DNA of 64,000 nt from Hyperoplus lanceolatus (Eukaryota > Chordata > Actinopteri > Uranoscopiformes > Ammodytidae): contig CM049396.1 of NCBI GenBank assembly GCA_026929865.2, positions 18,717,001-18,781,000 on the forward strand, given 5' to 3'. The translations under genes were made by a program, and so were the position numbers. Below are positions 1-12,800 of the stretch, piece by piece. Positions within the stretch are counted from its first letter, which is position 1; every line of letters begins with the position of its first letter. The notes beneath the pieces were generated by a model that made no database searches, was not told the origin of the DNA, and saw only the letters and a list, made by a program, of their open reading frames with translations.

Positions 1-410
1 TTTAATTATGACTATGGTATTATGTGCCTCTATTACCTACTATATAATATATTTTTTTAGGTTGTCACATATATTTACCTACATATCTTTTATCATATCA
101 ATGACTTCTGACTTCTGTATACATTTAGATTTTCGATGTACGCTAATTGCCAGCCCACCATGATCATTATATGGTATTGAATATTTAACTGTACATTCTA
201 CGGGTCTTCATACTCACAGTTCATCCTATGCAAAATCTTTGATTGGATTAATTGTGGTGATGATATCTTAGTTTATTAATAGTAGAATAGACTCAACAGT
301 AGCAATACTGTTCTGCTACTTGTGTTCTGATATGGCACTGAGGTTTAAGATTGAAGAAAAACAAACACATGTTTAGCATTGTAAATGGTTTCTGGCAACT
401 AAAGTACTTC
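1..410. other. AT-rich upstream DNA, no gene seen
   Basis: No open frame of note, no recognisable repeat end and no RNA gene was seen. The last eight bases (403-410) are the left target-site duplication of the foldback MITE that follows. Confidence 0.6.
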
Positions 411-903
411 GGCAACACTTTATGATAACTATCCGTTGTAACTCGTTAATAGATCATTAGTAAACTCTTAATTGATGATTATTAATGATTTGTTAAGTGT
501 TTGTTAGCAGTTTGTTAAGGATTTATAAAAATGGTAGATAGTTAATAGCTTAATAATTGAATCAGTTCATCTGGGAGGTAATCCGAGATACCGACGAGGC
601 TGAAATAGGCTATAGACTATACACAGTGCATGGGCAACTGAGGGCAGCCCCATTTTCAAATATTTTTAAATAAACTCAATACACACTGTGCATGCCATGG
701 ACTTGAACGTGACGTGATCAGTTAATCTCGGATTACCTCCCAGATGAACTGATTCAATTATTAAGCTATTAACTATCTACCATTGTTATAAATCCTTAAC
801 AAACTGCTAACAAACACTTAACAAATCATTAATAATCATTAATTAAGAGTTTACTAATGATCTATTAACGAGTTACAACGGGTAGTTATTATAAAGTGTT
901 ACC
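411..903. mobile_element. hAT-type foldback MITE
   Basis: The two ends form inverted arms of about 179 bp (411-589 and 725-903) around a 135 bp centre. The outer ends read GGCAACACTTTATGATAACT and, on the other strand, GGTAACACTTTATAATAACT. It is flanked by an 8 bp target duplication with one mismatch (AGTACTTC at 403-410, AGCACTTC at 904-911), as expected for the hAT superfamily. It has no coding capacity and must have been moved by a transposase made elsewhere. A related end (GGTAACACTTTACAATAAGG) occurs near 12410. Confidence 0.8.
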
Positions 904-911
904 AGCACTTC

Positions 912-2684
912 AAAGTCTTAAGGCCAGGACACACCGGCCCGATAATCGCTGTCGTAGAGTCGGGAGGGGGAGGGGACACGAATCTGTTTGGTGTGTGCCG
1001 TGAAATCGGTCGTCGTAGATTTCGTCGGGCTTCTTTTGAGCCGATTGGCGCCGGGCAGTCTTTCAGTTGGAGCAATTTGATTTGTGGAGGGCTAGCGAAT
1101 CAGTGAAGCCCGGAAGTGAGGCGGGTAGTACAAACAGCTAACAACAGTTAGCCATAGTTTTAATGTGTTTGTTTGTTTCATTCAGCGAGTACTCACATGC
1201 ATCAACCCTTGTTGACTGCTCGACACCATGCTCGACACTCTCTGCTAAAAATGGTGCTCTTTATGGTCCATAAATATAAATACGTATTTCTATCTATGTT
1301 TATGGTCTAGAGAGCCATCCCATCATTTCCGGCTTCCGTATTTTTTCGGGCCACAATACAGATTAGCGCCGCCTGCTGTTATGGAGACATTACGTCCCGC
1401 GCAAGCGCAGAGCGTACGGAAAGTCAGCAGTCGGTTTGGTGTGTTCTTTGCACTTTTTCGGCCGCGACGGGAAGACTGGAGCTCCCTGAATCGGCAGTCT
1501 GATTATATGATTAGGGGGCCCCTGGGACTCAGAACACAGGAGAAGACCCAACTGGATTATAACATCAGCATGTCATACTCTACAACTAAGCCTACTCTAC
1601 ATTCCAGCCCTACAGGGAAAGATGAGAAGGTGCTCTTTCCATGTGGTTGCCCCAGGTCGTCTTCCTGGTGTATTTCCTTGGCATGATGGCTTTTCTACAA
1701 TGTGTATGACATTAAAATAAAACATATGTTATGTAATATAACATTAAAATATGTTTAAGACTAAACTTAACTTGGCTCACTTTCCCCCACAGCATTTGGC
1801 TCACTTTCCCCCACCACCACAATTTGAGAAAAAACTACCTCCAGCATTTCAGGCTAATCTTTAACTAATATTAACACATGGTTTTTATATGTTGGTAGTT
1901 CATCAACACGTATGATAGAAGTTTTTCTACGTGAATACATTTGCTTTGGCACAACAGTTGATAAAGTTGACAGCAAGAAAATTTACTTTTACATGCAAAA
2001 TACCTATTTTGGTGAAAAAAACATGCTTACCTCAGCACCATGAGGTCTTCTCTTTCAGGGCCATGGGGAAATGAGAGGGGCTTGAAAATATATATCTCAC
2101 ATGACCACAAATGTATTCCGTTGCCTAGATACAGGTGGTGGCTCACATTACCCGATGCCTCAGATTCCCCCGTTCTCCCCTACAATGTTTGTTTTGTGTA
2201 TTTCCCTGGACTGGATTATTATTTTAATTGCACACAATTTAGTAATTCTTCAACCGCTGGAGATTGAGTTCAGTGAATGTTATTTGTGTGAAGGGTGAAA
2301 AGCCCAATTTAGCAACCAATAAGCTACCATGCCGCTTTAAGAGTTACTTGGCACTCGAGCTAAGGAGCAAATATCTTGCAGAGTCCCCTGCTGTGACTTT
2401 GAAATACTGAGCTGACCAGAAATAACCCTCAAAGAGCAAAACATGTGAAAAGGCCTGAACTACATTACATGAATAGCTATTATAAGCAAATAAACTTAAG
2501 ACCACTTTATACTCAGAATTAAAGTTCAGAGAGGAAAGCACATGAAAGGGTATAAAGGGGCAAGATATTATCTAAAACAACTAATAACCATAGATTTTAA
2601 TGGCTGTACAAAATATTTCACACCTGCATGATAATTATTTTTGAAATGTTATGACGTGTGCTGTCACAAATGACCTTCTGACAC
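912..2684. other. Intergenic DNA without a supported gene
   Basis: A GC-rich stretch at about 920-1480 contrasts with AT-rich surroundings and may be part of a degenerate MITE, but no matching pair of ends was found. A frame of 101 codons from 1381 and frames of 65-75 codons around 2040-2300 have no recognisable domain and no splice context, so no gene is called. A short direct repeat (TTGGCTCACTTTCCCCCAC) occurs at about 1772 and 1797. Confidence 0.5.
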
Positions 2685-3065
2685 TTAAAGGTGCAGTGTG
2701 TAGTATGACATCATCAAGAAAGTTCTACAAAGTTCTAGAATGCAACGCTCCCTGGGTAACCCCAACCCTTTAGAATAATAACAGAAGCTACAGTGGCCTT
2801 CAAGGACAAGAACAATTCTAAATTTTAAACAATGCACTGATGACATTCCAACTATGACACTTTCAAGATGGCGGCACTAGGCCTTGGTCCAAGATATGCA
2901 GAAATATGGACATATATGAGACCCTTTCTAAGGGAAAAAATAATAATTCAAAACATTTTTTTCAGCTATTATGGACTAAATTAAATGTAATTATGGATAT
3001 TGTAATTACTTTCTACAAAATCTGCTAGGAAATAAAACCCAAAATTCTACACACTGCAGGTTTAA
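2685..3065. mobile_element. TTAA-bounded MITE
   Basis: The element lies between TTAA at 2685-2688 and TTAA at 3062-3065. Its ends are AGGTGCAGTGTGTAG on the left and, reverse-complemented, ACCTGCAGTGTGTAG on the right (13 of 15 identical). TTAA target duplication is typical of piggyBac and Kolobok transposases. There is no open frame inside. Confidence 0.7.
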
Positions 3066-3654
3066 CAAACACCTTTGTTAAAAGCTGCAATTTCCGACTG
3101 TGTTAAATGACTTATGCCTTGGGTGTAGCAATACTGGCTGGCCGCCAATCACCCTGAAGTGTCTATTAAGTGTCTGTGACTAGCGTGATTTCGGGTTTGC
3201 TTATTCTGGGAAACACTTCTATGAAGATACATAAAGATTTATATACAGTATCTCTCAGTTTGGATTATTGGATGAAGTTTCACGTATGAATACTCACTCC
3301 ACCTCTCAAGTTCTGCTATACTGCTCAAAAGTTCAAATCATGGTAATGCATACAAATGTCCCTATCAGAATTAATCATTTAACATTAAATAACATATATA
3401 CTAAGGTTCTGGACTGGAGTTTAGAGGGGAGAAGCACATGAAAAACCAGCATACAAAAGCAATGCATTTTTTTAAATTTCTAAATTCTATATAACCAGGT
3501 AGAAAACTTATTTTTGCACACGTTAAAGGGTTCCCCCTTGTGGCTCAAGCATATGGCACGGAATTTGTTAGGTAACCCTTACAACTTTGCAGCCAGTTGA
3601 TAGTAGCTCAAGGGTCTATGCAAGCCTCTATCATTATCTGTCTCCCTCAGCGGC
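3066..3654 (+). other. 5' flank of the SLC6 gene
   Basis: A pyrimidine-rich tract ending in CAG (to 3650) directly precedes the start-codon region and could be a splice acceptor, meaning that a 5' untranslated exon lies further upstream. In the frame of the start codon there is a TAG stop at 3604 and no earlier ATG. No TATA box or other promoter element can be assigned with confidence. Confidence 0.4.
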
Positions 3655-3829
3655 ATGGCAGGATCTCTGTGCAGGCAAGGCCATCTCCCCACAAACACTG
3701 CTTCACAAACAGTCAAGAGCCGTGGAAAGTGGGGTAGCAAAAAGGAATTCATCCTGTCAGTGGCTGGTGCTGTTATTGGGCTTGGAAATGTATGGAGATT
3801 CCCATATCTGTGCTACAAGAATGGTGGGG
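3655..3829 (+). CDS. SLC6 exon 1 (start codon, N terminus, TM1)
   Basis: Encodes residues 1-58 and the first base of codon 59: a short cytoplasmic N terminus of about 30 residues and TM1 with the unwound GLGN segment. Position 39 is Ala, where GAT1 has Tyr60 and BGT1/GAT2/GAT3/TauT have Glu. The donor is GTAAGT at 3830. A CAG at 3650 leaves open that the exon starts at 3651 with an untranslated exon upstream. Confidence 0.88.
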
Positions 3830-6800
3830 GTAAGTCATTTTGTTTATTATTCTCTCAGTTTAGTATTCCTACAACCCACCCTCCACTTTAGCAAAGGGCA
3901 GTAGGCTATAGTGTCATATCTTGCATGCAAACTTTTTAAAACACTAGAGAATTGAACTAAAGATATTGATGGCCAATTGTTGAGCATTGTTTTATTATTT
4001 ACCAAGTCACCATTAGATTCTTATCTTTTCTTTTTTTACATTACTTTTTGGGTGGTAAAATTTTGAAAGCTGACATAAACTGCAGCTGTTAAGCATGATT
4101 TAAAAAAAGACCAGATGGTTTTAAGGCGAGACACGGCAGGCAAAAACATCGTTTTTTAAGCACTGGTCAATTTTGAGATTTGTGTCTATTTAGCTTCCAT
4201 AACATGTCTTCTTTCATACTAGTATGGATAAAAGGTCCAAAATATAAGTTTTAGGTGTTTATTTTACTAAACTTTGACTGCTTGCGTCTGTATTTTGCTC
4301 CTAAATTCGTCAAAAGTGAGCATTCTAACGTAACATACATCACCGCGACCGCTGTATGAATCATAATAACCATGGTGCTGTTGGAAAGCTCTGAATCTCA
4401 AGCACAACGTTATCTGATCCAAATATGGTCATTTCCTTTGTGTCAGTAACCAATCGTGAAAGTGTGAGGAGGGATTCAATGCTAGGAAAGCGACCTCATT
4501 GGCTAATTGGCACACCTCATTGGCACATTTCTGACGATGTGATTCGCTAAAAGGCATCACGTGATGCTAGCCCCGGGTAGCTCGAAAATCACAAAATAAA
4601 ATGGGAAAAACGTCGAAAATATGCCAAACCAAGACAAAAAAAAATACTTAATCAATTGGCTACGGGCATTACATGATCGCCATTTGAAGGGGAGAAGTGT
4701 TAAAGTAAATCACGGCGATCACGTCGGAGAGACAGACTGTCAGATGATCAGAGGGGAGATGGTGGGGAGAGAGAGCGTCTGTGCCGACTCCGGAGCAGGT
4801 TGACAGACAGTGGCTAATAATTATGAAGGTATTTATGTAGCATAAGTCTTTAGCACGTGTAACTGCACATGTTGAATGCGTAAACTGAAGTCACAAATGT
4901 GTAACAGTAGATTTGAAGTCGTAAATATTTGTTTTGCATGTGTACTCCAAAGTCAGTAAATTTGAAGTCGTAAATATTTTTTCTACCATTGTGGACACAA
5001 AATAGGGGCTACGAGTTCACAAATCGTTGTTACGGGTGCACAAATCCTGTCCTGTGCATCGCAACTTCAGAGAGTCATGCGCTTGACACTTTTGCTACAA
5101 ACATTGCAGCACAGTTGGTGCAAAACACATTTGCACACCCGTGTTTCATAATGTGAGAACATGCCCCCAATTTGTGCATTCGTAAACCCAAATGTGAACT
5201 AACGCATCAGAAGTTGCACATCTGTGAAAAATGTCCCCTCAAATAAAATGATATCGAGCACAGCATTTTAATGAGCGAGCACAAATCGATGATACAACTG
5301 CTCAAATCTGTTCCTACAAGTCTCAGCTGAGGGTTTTCTCTGCTCGAATCTGCTTCTGCAAGTCACGGCTGTGGGTTTTTTTGCAGGTAGATTTGCACCA
5401 CGCCCAGGTGGTAAATGTGGTGCAAAAGTGTTTCGTATAGAGACAGTGCATAAAGCGTCATAATTTGAGGCCACGCCCATCGTGGGGGAAAACAATACAC
5501 AGCGCTCCATCCACTTTATATTGAATGACACCCGTATTCGGCAAACAAACTTAATAAAAACGTAATACGACATGCCTTTCACAAATACACGTTACTTTCT
5601 TTAAAGCCACGACTCTTGTCTGTCTACACAAGCTGTTTTTGTGAAAAAGTATTGAATAATTTTCAATATCGAGACAAAACTCTTAACTAATGTATGCTGT
5701 ATGCTAGGCTAATGTTAGCCTTCTGCTGTAGGCTAACCCTCACGGACGGTTAAAAACACCTCAATATTGAAAATTACTCAATTATTTTTCACAAAACAGC
5801 TCGTATGGACAGACAAGAGTCGTGGCTTTAAAGAAAGTAACGGTTTTTTGTTAAAGAGGACCTATTATGCTACTTTTCTGGTCTTTATTTCTTGTTTTAC
5901 ACTGCTATAGAGCAACCTGACACGAATCACATCACAAAAAACTATGTAGATTTTCGGGAAGCTCTTTCTCTTATTTTGGCGATCCAGCACATCCTGCCAA
6001 CACTTGAGTGTGTGTGCTTCGGCTCCCTCCGCCTGTGCTTCGGCCATCTCCGCTCCCCTCCCCCCCCCTCCTGCAAACCCCACTCCGTTGTGATTGGTTA
6101 CCTTCCTTCCGGAACACTTTCAGTGGCGGGAAGCACGAGCATGGACCTATAAGGGCGCGAGGCAGACGCGAACAGGGAAGTGACAGCATTACCATACATG
6201 GAAACATCCGCGTGGAGACGTCACAAAGTTTTATGCGACGTCACAAATTATGAAAGGGTAGACCGCTTTGAAGACGTGACTTCTCGACTGGCTAGAATAG
6301 TGTTTAGTGCTCTGCACAGACACCCCAGACGGTCAGCAGGGAATATGTCGAAATGCATGTAAGTCATTATTTGATAATTTAGTATGGTTAAGCATGACTA
6401 TGAATCATCATAACAACGTTTATAGGTCATAAAAGTCAAAAAGCATCATAGGTCCTCTTTAAATGGATGTTCGATTACGTTTTAATTAAGTTTGTTTGTA
6501 GAAGACAGGTCTCCTTCAATACAAAGTGAATGGAACGGTTTCCCCCTCGATGGGTCTGACCCGGTCCGACCGGACAAAAACACCTCAATATTGAAAACTA
6601 CTCAATTATTTTTCACAAAAACAGCTCATATAGACAAACAAGAGTCGTGGCTTTCAAGAAAGTAACGTTTTTTTCTTAAATGGATGTTTGATTAAATTTT
6701 AATTAAGTTTGTTTGCAGAAGACAGGTCTCCTTCAATACAAAGTGGATGGAGCGCTGTTCAATGTTTTCCCCCACGATGGGCGTGGCCATGGGCGTGGCC

Positions 6801-9800
6801 TATTTCATGCACTGTCTCTATGCGTAGAACAGATTTGTATCCGTAGAAGGTGGGCGGGACAACATTGTCGCATCATCCAATGAAAGCGCCGGTTGGGACA
6901 AACGGAGGAAAAGCCTTTTTCCTTCGTCCCTTTTCACCAGAAATTGTAGGAAATGTAATAATAAGGGAATAGAGCTGTTAAGCGGAAGTGGCGGAATTAC
7001 GGGGAATGGGACCTATCGGCTGAAAAAAAATGAATGGGAGTCTATGGAAAGTAATCTACTATTTTCTGGTCCCAGTCATTAAATGCCTTGGATTACATAT
7101 ATGTTTTGTATGGGTCTAAATGATCATTTTTCATGTGAAGAGTTTGACGGTATGTTGTATGATTATTCGTCTAACGGCCTTTGAAAAAATGTTACGAGAA
7201 CAACTACAAGTCTTGTCGCCTCTGTGACGTCACCTCAACACATTCCCTCCACTTCTCGACTGACAGTGCTAATGCTAATGGCTGGCGTGGACAACGCCAA
7301 CAATCTCCCCACTCGAGAAATTGAAACTCCACATGTCCACTTGTGTAGTGATTTTCGCCATGCTAAAGACTTTTGTCTTGTCATTGAAAGAAGGCGGTAA
7401 AGTGCATTAAAGACACAGCCATGTTTCTGAGCTAATCAGGTGCCAGTGGTGGTGACGTATATCATAAGTGTCAAGAGCAGCGAAGAGCTGTAGTCCACAA
7501 AAGCGCTCTGCACAAAACCTGACCGTATCCAGCTTCTACTCGCTAAATTGTTCCATTCTTTGCACGAAAAAATACCATCTAAATCCATACAAAACATATG
7601 TGTAATCGAAGGCATTTCATGACTGGGACCAGAAAATAATACATTTCTTTCCATTGACTACCGTTGTAATTTTTCGAGCCGATAGGTCCCATGCCCCGGA
7701 AGTAAGAAACTTCCGCTTAACAGCTCTATTGAATAAGAGGGAACTACAGCGGAGCCTTATGCCAGTAGTGAAAGTCATAAACAAGTTTACTTTAGCAGAT
7801 ATAAGGGCCAGCGTCCACGTCAGTTAACGTCAGCTGTGTGATTGGCACTGGTGTAACTGTTTAAACCTGCTGTTTTTCTCTTTAAAACCTTTACATTTTA
7901 ATAAAAGTAGTCTTATTAAATAGAGAATGAATTTCCATTATATATTTTTTTTAACCTTTATTTCTACAGGTAAATCCCATTGAGTCCGAAGACTCTTTTG
8001 CAAGGGAGACCTGTTCCCATTTACACGTTACCATTCACGCACATTCATACACCGATAGCAGGCTAACTATCAACAATAGTTTATTGTCCCGCAGCCGCTG
8101 TTAAGGCTCCTCGCTGTTAAAACTATCTATGGTTAAAACACACCACACGCAGGGGGTGAAGAGGACGTTGCAGGCATTGAGGACCAAAGTAAATAAAGTA
8201 GGCCTACATATCTTGCTGCAGAGTATTCAGCATGTATCTAAATCCAGAAATATGCTTATAAATCATACACTTAGTCTTCTAAATGTAGTAAGCTTAATTA
8301 ATTTAAACGTGTGAATAGTGAAGTGAAGTGAATAAGTAACCTACTCTACAAGGCAATAGAAAAGTATAGAGGACAACATTAAAACTGAATTGGAATAATT
8401 GTTTCTCTATCTCACATTTTCCATGTGAAATTATCACTACTTGTATCACAAACTGATAATTAGATGATCAGGTTTAACTGTGTGCTTATCCCCAGACAGT
8501 TCTGCTATACACCTTACCTCATGTGATGTGTCCAGAAGAACAGGGTACAAAGCTTCATATAACCTCATTTCAGTGATTACTTTAATTAATCACAATCACA
8601 AAGTGTCACACCATAACATTTTATGCAGTTTAGAACATGTTAATTCAGATCACGTGCTGCATTAATAAGTAGGTCTGCATGCTGCTAAAGCAAGACTAAT
8701 AAATGCCCTATATCAATTATATTTATGATTTGCAGTTATCACATCAAAGCACAATCAGTACAAATGTATTGTAAAAGCTTACCCCACAAACAAATCACAA
8801 GATTTGGACTTTTAAATATTTGTGGATTTACTAAACATATACATACGGTCAAAATGAAAAATACAAATCTACCAGTTTAAAACTAGAATGCACTCACAAT
8901 TGCATACCTCCAAGTAAAGTTCTGTATGGCGTTATTTTATTAAGAGAAAATGAACAAAATACCCAAAATGCTCTGGCATGTGCCGGAACAAGACTTTATA
9001 AAACAAAACATAAAACTAGTAACTTAGTCCTTGGTCTGTAGCCCAACTGTTTACCATATTTAATCAAAATCTCCCCTACCTTTTTAATATGTCAAACAAA
9101 TAAACATGACTGAGTATGTCACCTCATTTACTGCAATCAATATGATTATGAATTGAGTATGATCTGACTTTGTCTAGATTTATAATAATCACAATCTAAA
9201 AATTGAAAACAAATTGTGTGTAGAGTGTAGAGTCAGACTGATGTGCTGTGACTGCCAGGTGAGTTCCACGCTGCTCCATCTTCGGAGATCTTCTCAAGGC
9301 AGCAGGAGCAGTGAAGTCTTCAGTTATCTGGAGTGTCCTTCCCTCAGCAATGCATACACTGGGGACGGAAACAATTGTTAGATCCCATTAGTGATGTTAT
9401 AGTAAACACATGACGGATAATAGTTAGGACTGACGGTAGCTGCTCACTGTACAATGGCTTCTCCCTGACAGGGTGGAAATCCCAGACACTTGTGCAGGCC
9501 TTGTGCAGGACAGCCAAGATGAGTCTGTGGAAAAGCAGATTGTGCCATTCAGATGTTAAGATAATGTTAAGATTTATAAAATAAATAAAATACATGTAGG
9601 TTCGAGTTGATGAACAACACAAAGCTAAAAACTAATCAATATAGTTTATTATAACAGCCCTGCAATTCATTCTCTTCGTGGGGGGTATCTTGTCATTAGT
9701 GACTTTTAAAATTAGTTGTAAATGTTTTTTTTCAGGCTGGAAAAACAGATATAAAATATGATTTAAACACGATGGAGCTGCACAATTAAAAAAAAACCCT

Positions 9801-12800
9801 TTGCATAATGGGACGCTTGTCTACCTGTTTTTATTCAGAAACAGCAACATGATGTTGAGACGGGCTGAGCAGAATAGTATACTGCTCACATGTGTTTATT
9901 TGGATCTTCATAGCCACTATTAAGACAGAAAACGCACTATATGAGGTCGACACATGCTAACATTACATCCTGATGTAAAACTAGTAGGCTATGTATGAAG
10001 GTGCCGATGTCCCAGAAAAGCAGACATACAGACACGCTGATTATTATTATAGCAACAAGACTCCAGTATTCAGCTGCCTCATATTTCCCTGGCTAGCGCC
10101 GGGATTATTTTCACTGATTAACGAAAGGATTCATTGGTCAGCCTTCTTATTTTACGTTAACAGTTAATTATTAACATCCTTAGAAGTGACTAAATGCCTT
10201 AAAAAACGGTACATCCTTTAAAAGAATATGCTAACGAACATTAGCTGTTATACCCATTATGACTTGTTAGCTAGTGGTTAGCTATGCTGCCTGCAATACA
10301 TTATAACCACACGTTGCTTCTCATCATTGAACGTATTATACCGACCAACTTTGAAGTTTAAAAACATAAGAAAACCAGACTTACAGTTCATAGTTTCCGT
10401 GGGATGGCTCCGTGTCCTGTAGGCTCTAGCTAAACCCTAGGTCTGTGTCCGTGACCGTCAGTCCAGACACTGCTGTGGCTCCGGACAGAGATTGTGAAGC
10501 AGCTCAACTGTTTATTAAACCACCGCAGGTCCTGGTGTTTAATGGGTATCCCCTCCTCAACTTCACCGTGTCACATAATAAGCCTCCTGTCCTGTCTAAA
10601 ATGATCGGGAAACCACCTCAAAGCTAGCTAACGCGGCTTATTTACTGTTACAGACACCTTGGACTACTTTTCCTCAAAGGCTGGAGTACATATAATATAA
10701 TTCTCCATTACTTAAAAAATGCAATGTAAAACTACAGAAAAAGAGTTCAATTCACTACTACCTACTACTTCGCATTAGTTTGATAGTTGTTGTTGCTCAT
10801 TTAGTCATTTCCTACAATTTCTGGTGAAAAAGGACGAAGGAAAAAGGCTTTTCCTCCGTTTGTCCCAACCGGCGCTTTCATTGGATGATGCGACAATGTT
10901 GTCCCGCCCACCTTCTACGGATACAAATCTGTTCTACGCATACGAAACACTTTTGCACCACATTTACCACCTGGGCGTGGTGCAAATCTACCTGCAAAAA
11001 AACCCACAGCAGTGACTTGCAGAAGCAGATTCGAGCAGAGAAAACCCTCAGCTGAGACTTGTAGGAACAGATTTGAGCAGTTGTATCATCGATTTGTGCT
11101 CGCTCATTAAAATGCTGTGCTCGATATCATTTTATTTGAGAGGACATTTTTCACAGATGTGCAACTTCTGATGCGTTAGTTCACATTTGGGTTTACGAAT
11201 GCACAAATTGGGGGCATGTTCTCACATTATGAAACACGGGTGTGCAAATGTGTTTTGCACCAACTGTGCTGCAATGTTTGTAGCAAAAGTGTCAAGCGCA
11301 TGACTCTCTGAAGTTGCGATGCACAGGATAGGATTTGTGCACCCGTAACAACGATTTGTGAACTCGTAGCCCCTATTTTGTGTCCACAATGGTAGAAAAA
11401 ATATTTACGACTTCAAATTTACTGTTACACATTTGTGACTTTGGAGTACACATGCAAAACAAATATTTACGACTTCAAATCTACTGTTACACATTTGTGA
11501 CTTCAGTTTACGCATTCAAAATGTGCAGTTACACGTGCTAAAGACTTATGCTACATAAATACCTTCATAAATAATGAATTAACCACGTTTAAATTAGCAT
11601 GTGGATGTAAATGTTACTATGCTATGGTTTATATAGCCTATGTTAAACAGTGGTAGGCCTATATGGCATTGAGGGGTGCAGGGCCTAATTCAATAAATTA
11701 CTCTAGCTATAATCAGTGATTATCAGCAGAATTCTCGTTTTTATCTTTAACGGCCGTTTTCTCAAAATGAGCTTTTTCCAATACTCTGCGAAAGATATCT
11801 CAACTTCTAGACCACTGACATCAACCAAACTTTCTATGATCATTCATAGCACTATTTTAAATGTTTTTACACAAGGATTTGTTAATATATTGTTAATTGT
11901 CTGATTTATGATACATTTTCCTCCTAAAAACATGCCGAAAATGCATTTCCTAGACATGTACATAGTCTTTTTTGATTTATTAAATGAAAAAAGGCTGTAT
12001 CCAAAATCTGTTGTGTAAAAACTTTAGAAACTAATATGTGGTTAAAATAAAATAGAGATTTTAACTCTGGCTTTATCCAACATCTCAAAATTTTTCTCGA
12101 AAAATTACCCAAATTTACGCATAATTGGTTAAATATTGCCATATTTGCATATTTAATAAAATATTAAAGAAAAACATGTAATACAAACAATAATTGTGTT
12201 AGTGTCAGTAATCAACTGGCAAAGTTTCATGATGATATCTATAAGTTAAAAAAAATCCCTATTCACCTGGGGTGTCTCGCCTTAACAAGTCTTGCTTCAA
12301 ATCCGTGTATCTTCCGTTCAATCCATATCCGTTTGGAAATCAAAACACGAAAAACGAAAAAAAACTTTCTGATTTAAATTTTTTATAATTAGTTACATTA
12401 AAAAAAACGGTAACACTTTACAATAAGGGTACATTAATTAATGGTTAGTTAATGCTTAATAAGGTTTAACTAACCATTAGTTAAAGAGCAACTTGCAGGT
12501 TAGAGACCCCAGTGAAACAGCATATAGGAAAAAAATTCAACTACTCGATTTGAAAAAAAAAAAATGTAAAAATATACATCACAGTGGCTTCTGGAGCTAT
12601 TTTTGTGCGAGAATTGTTCATCCGCATCTAAAAAAAAAAGGCACAAGGCCGTGACGTCACGGGAGGGACTGCGGTCCATTCGAACAATATAAATTAATGC
12701 GTTTTAGTGATATTTTGGACACTTGCAAAAATATATTCATGTGGATATGACGGGACACACACTTATAATTGTGATCCGTATATGTCTAAGAGAACAGGAC

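Larger units (their letters stand above)
4818..11572. mobile_element. Foldback element with about 780 bp inverted arms
   Basis: The right arm (about 10806-11572) is the reverse complement of the left arm (4818-5438 continuing at 6820-6955). The outer ends share TTATGAAGGTATTTATGTAG. The left arm is split by the 5439-6819 insertion, shown by comparison with the intact right arm. The centre (about 7740-10800) has no recognisable transposase; 10261-10790 is repeated at 13265-13785. Confidence 0.75.
4121..12285. mobile_element. 8.2 kb TTAA-bounded DNA transposon with nested insertions
   Basis: Both ends carry TTAA (4121-4124 and 12282-12285) followed inward by GGCGAGACAC. Reverse-complemented, the right end reads GGCGAGACACCCCAGGTGAA, with about 14 of the first 17 positions shared with the left end. 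TTAA target choice points to a piggyBac- or Kolobok-type transposase, but no transposase frame was recognised. Most of the interior is a foldback element and its own insertions. Confidence 0.7.

Noticed and set aside
1381-1686. Open frame of 101 codons
   Set aside because: No domain, no splice or promoter context, low-complexity start and GC-rich background; likely chance.
3587-3904. Open frame overlapping SLC6 exon 1 in another frame
   Set aside because: It is a shadow of the exon: the conserved SLC6 sequence is in the other frame and continues across the introns.
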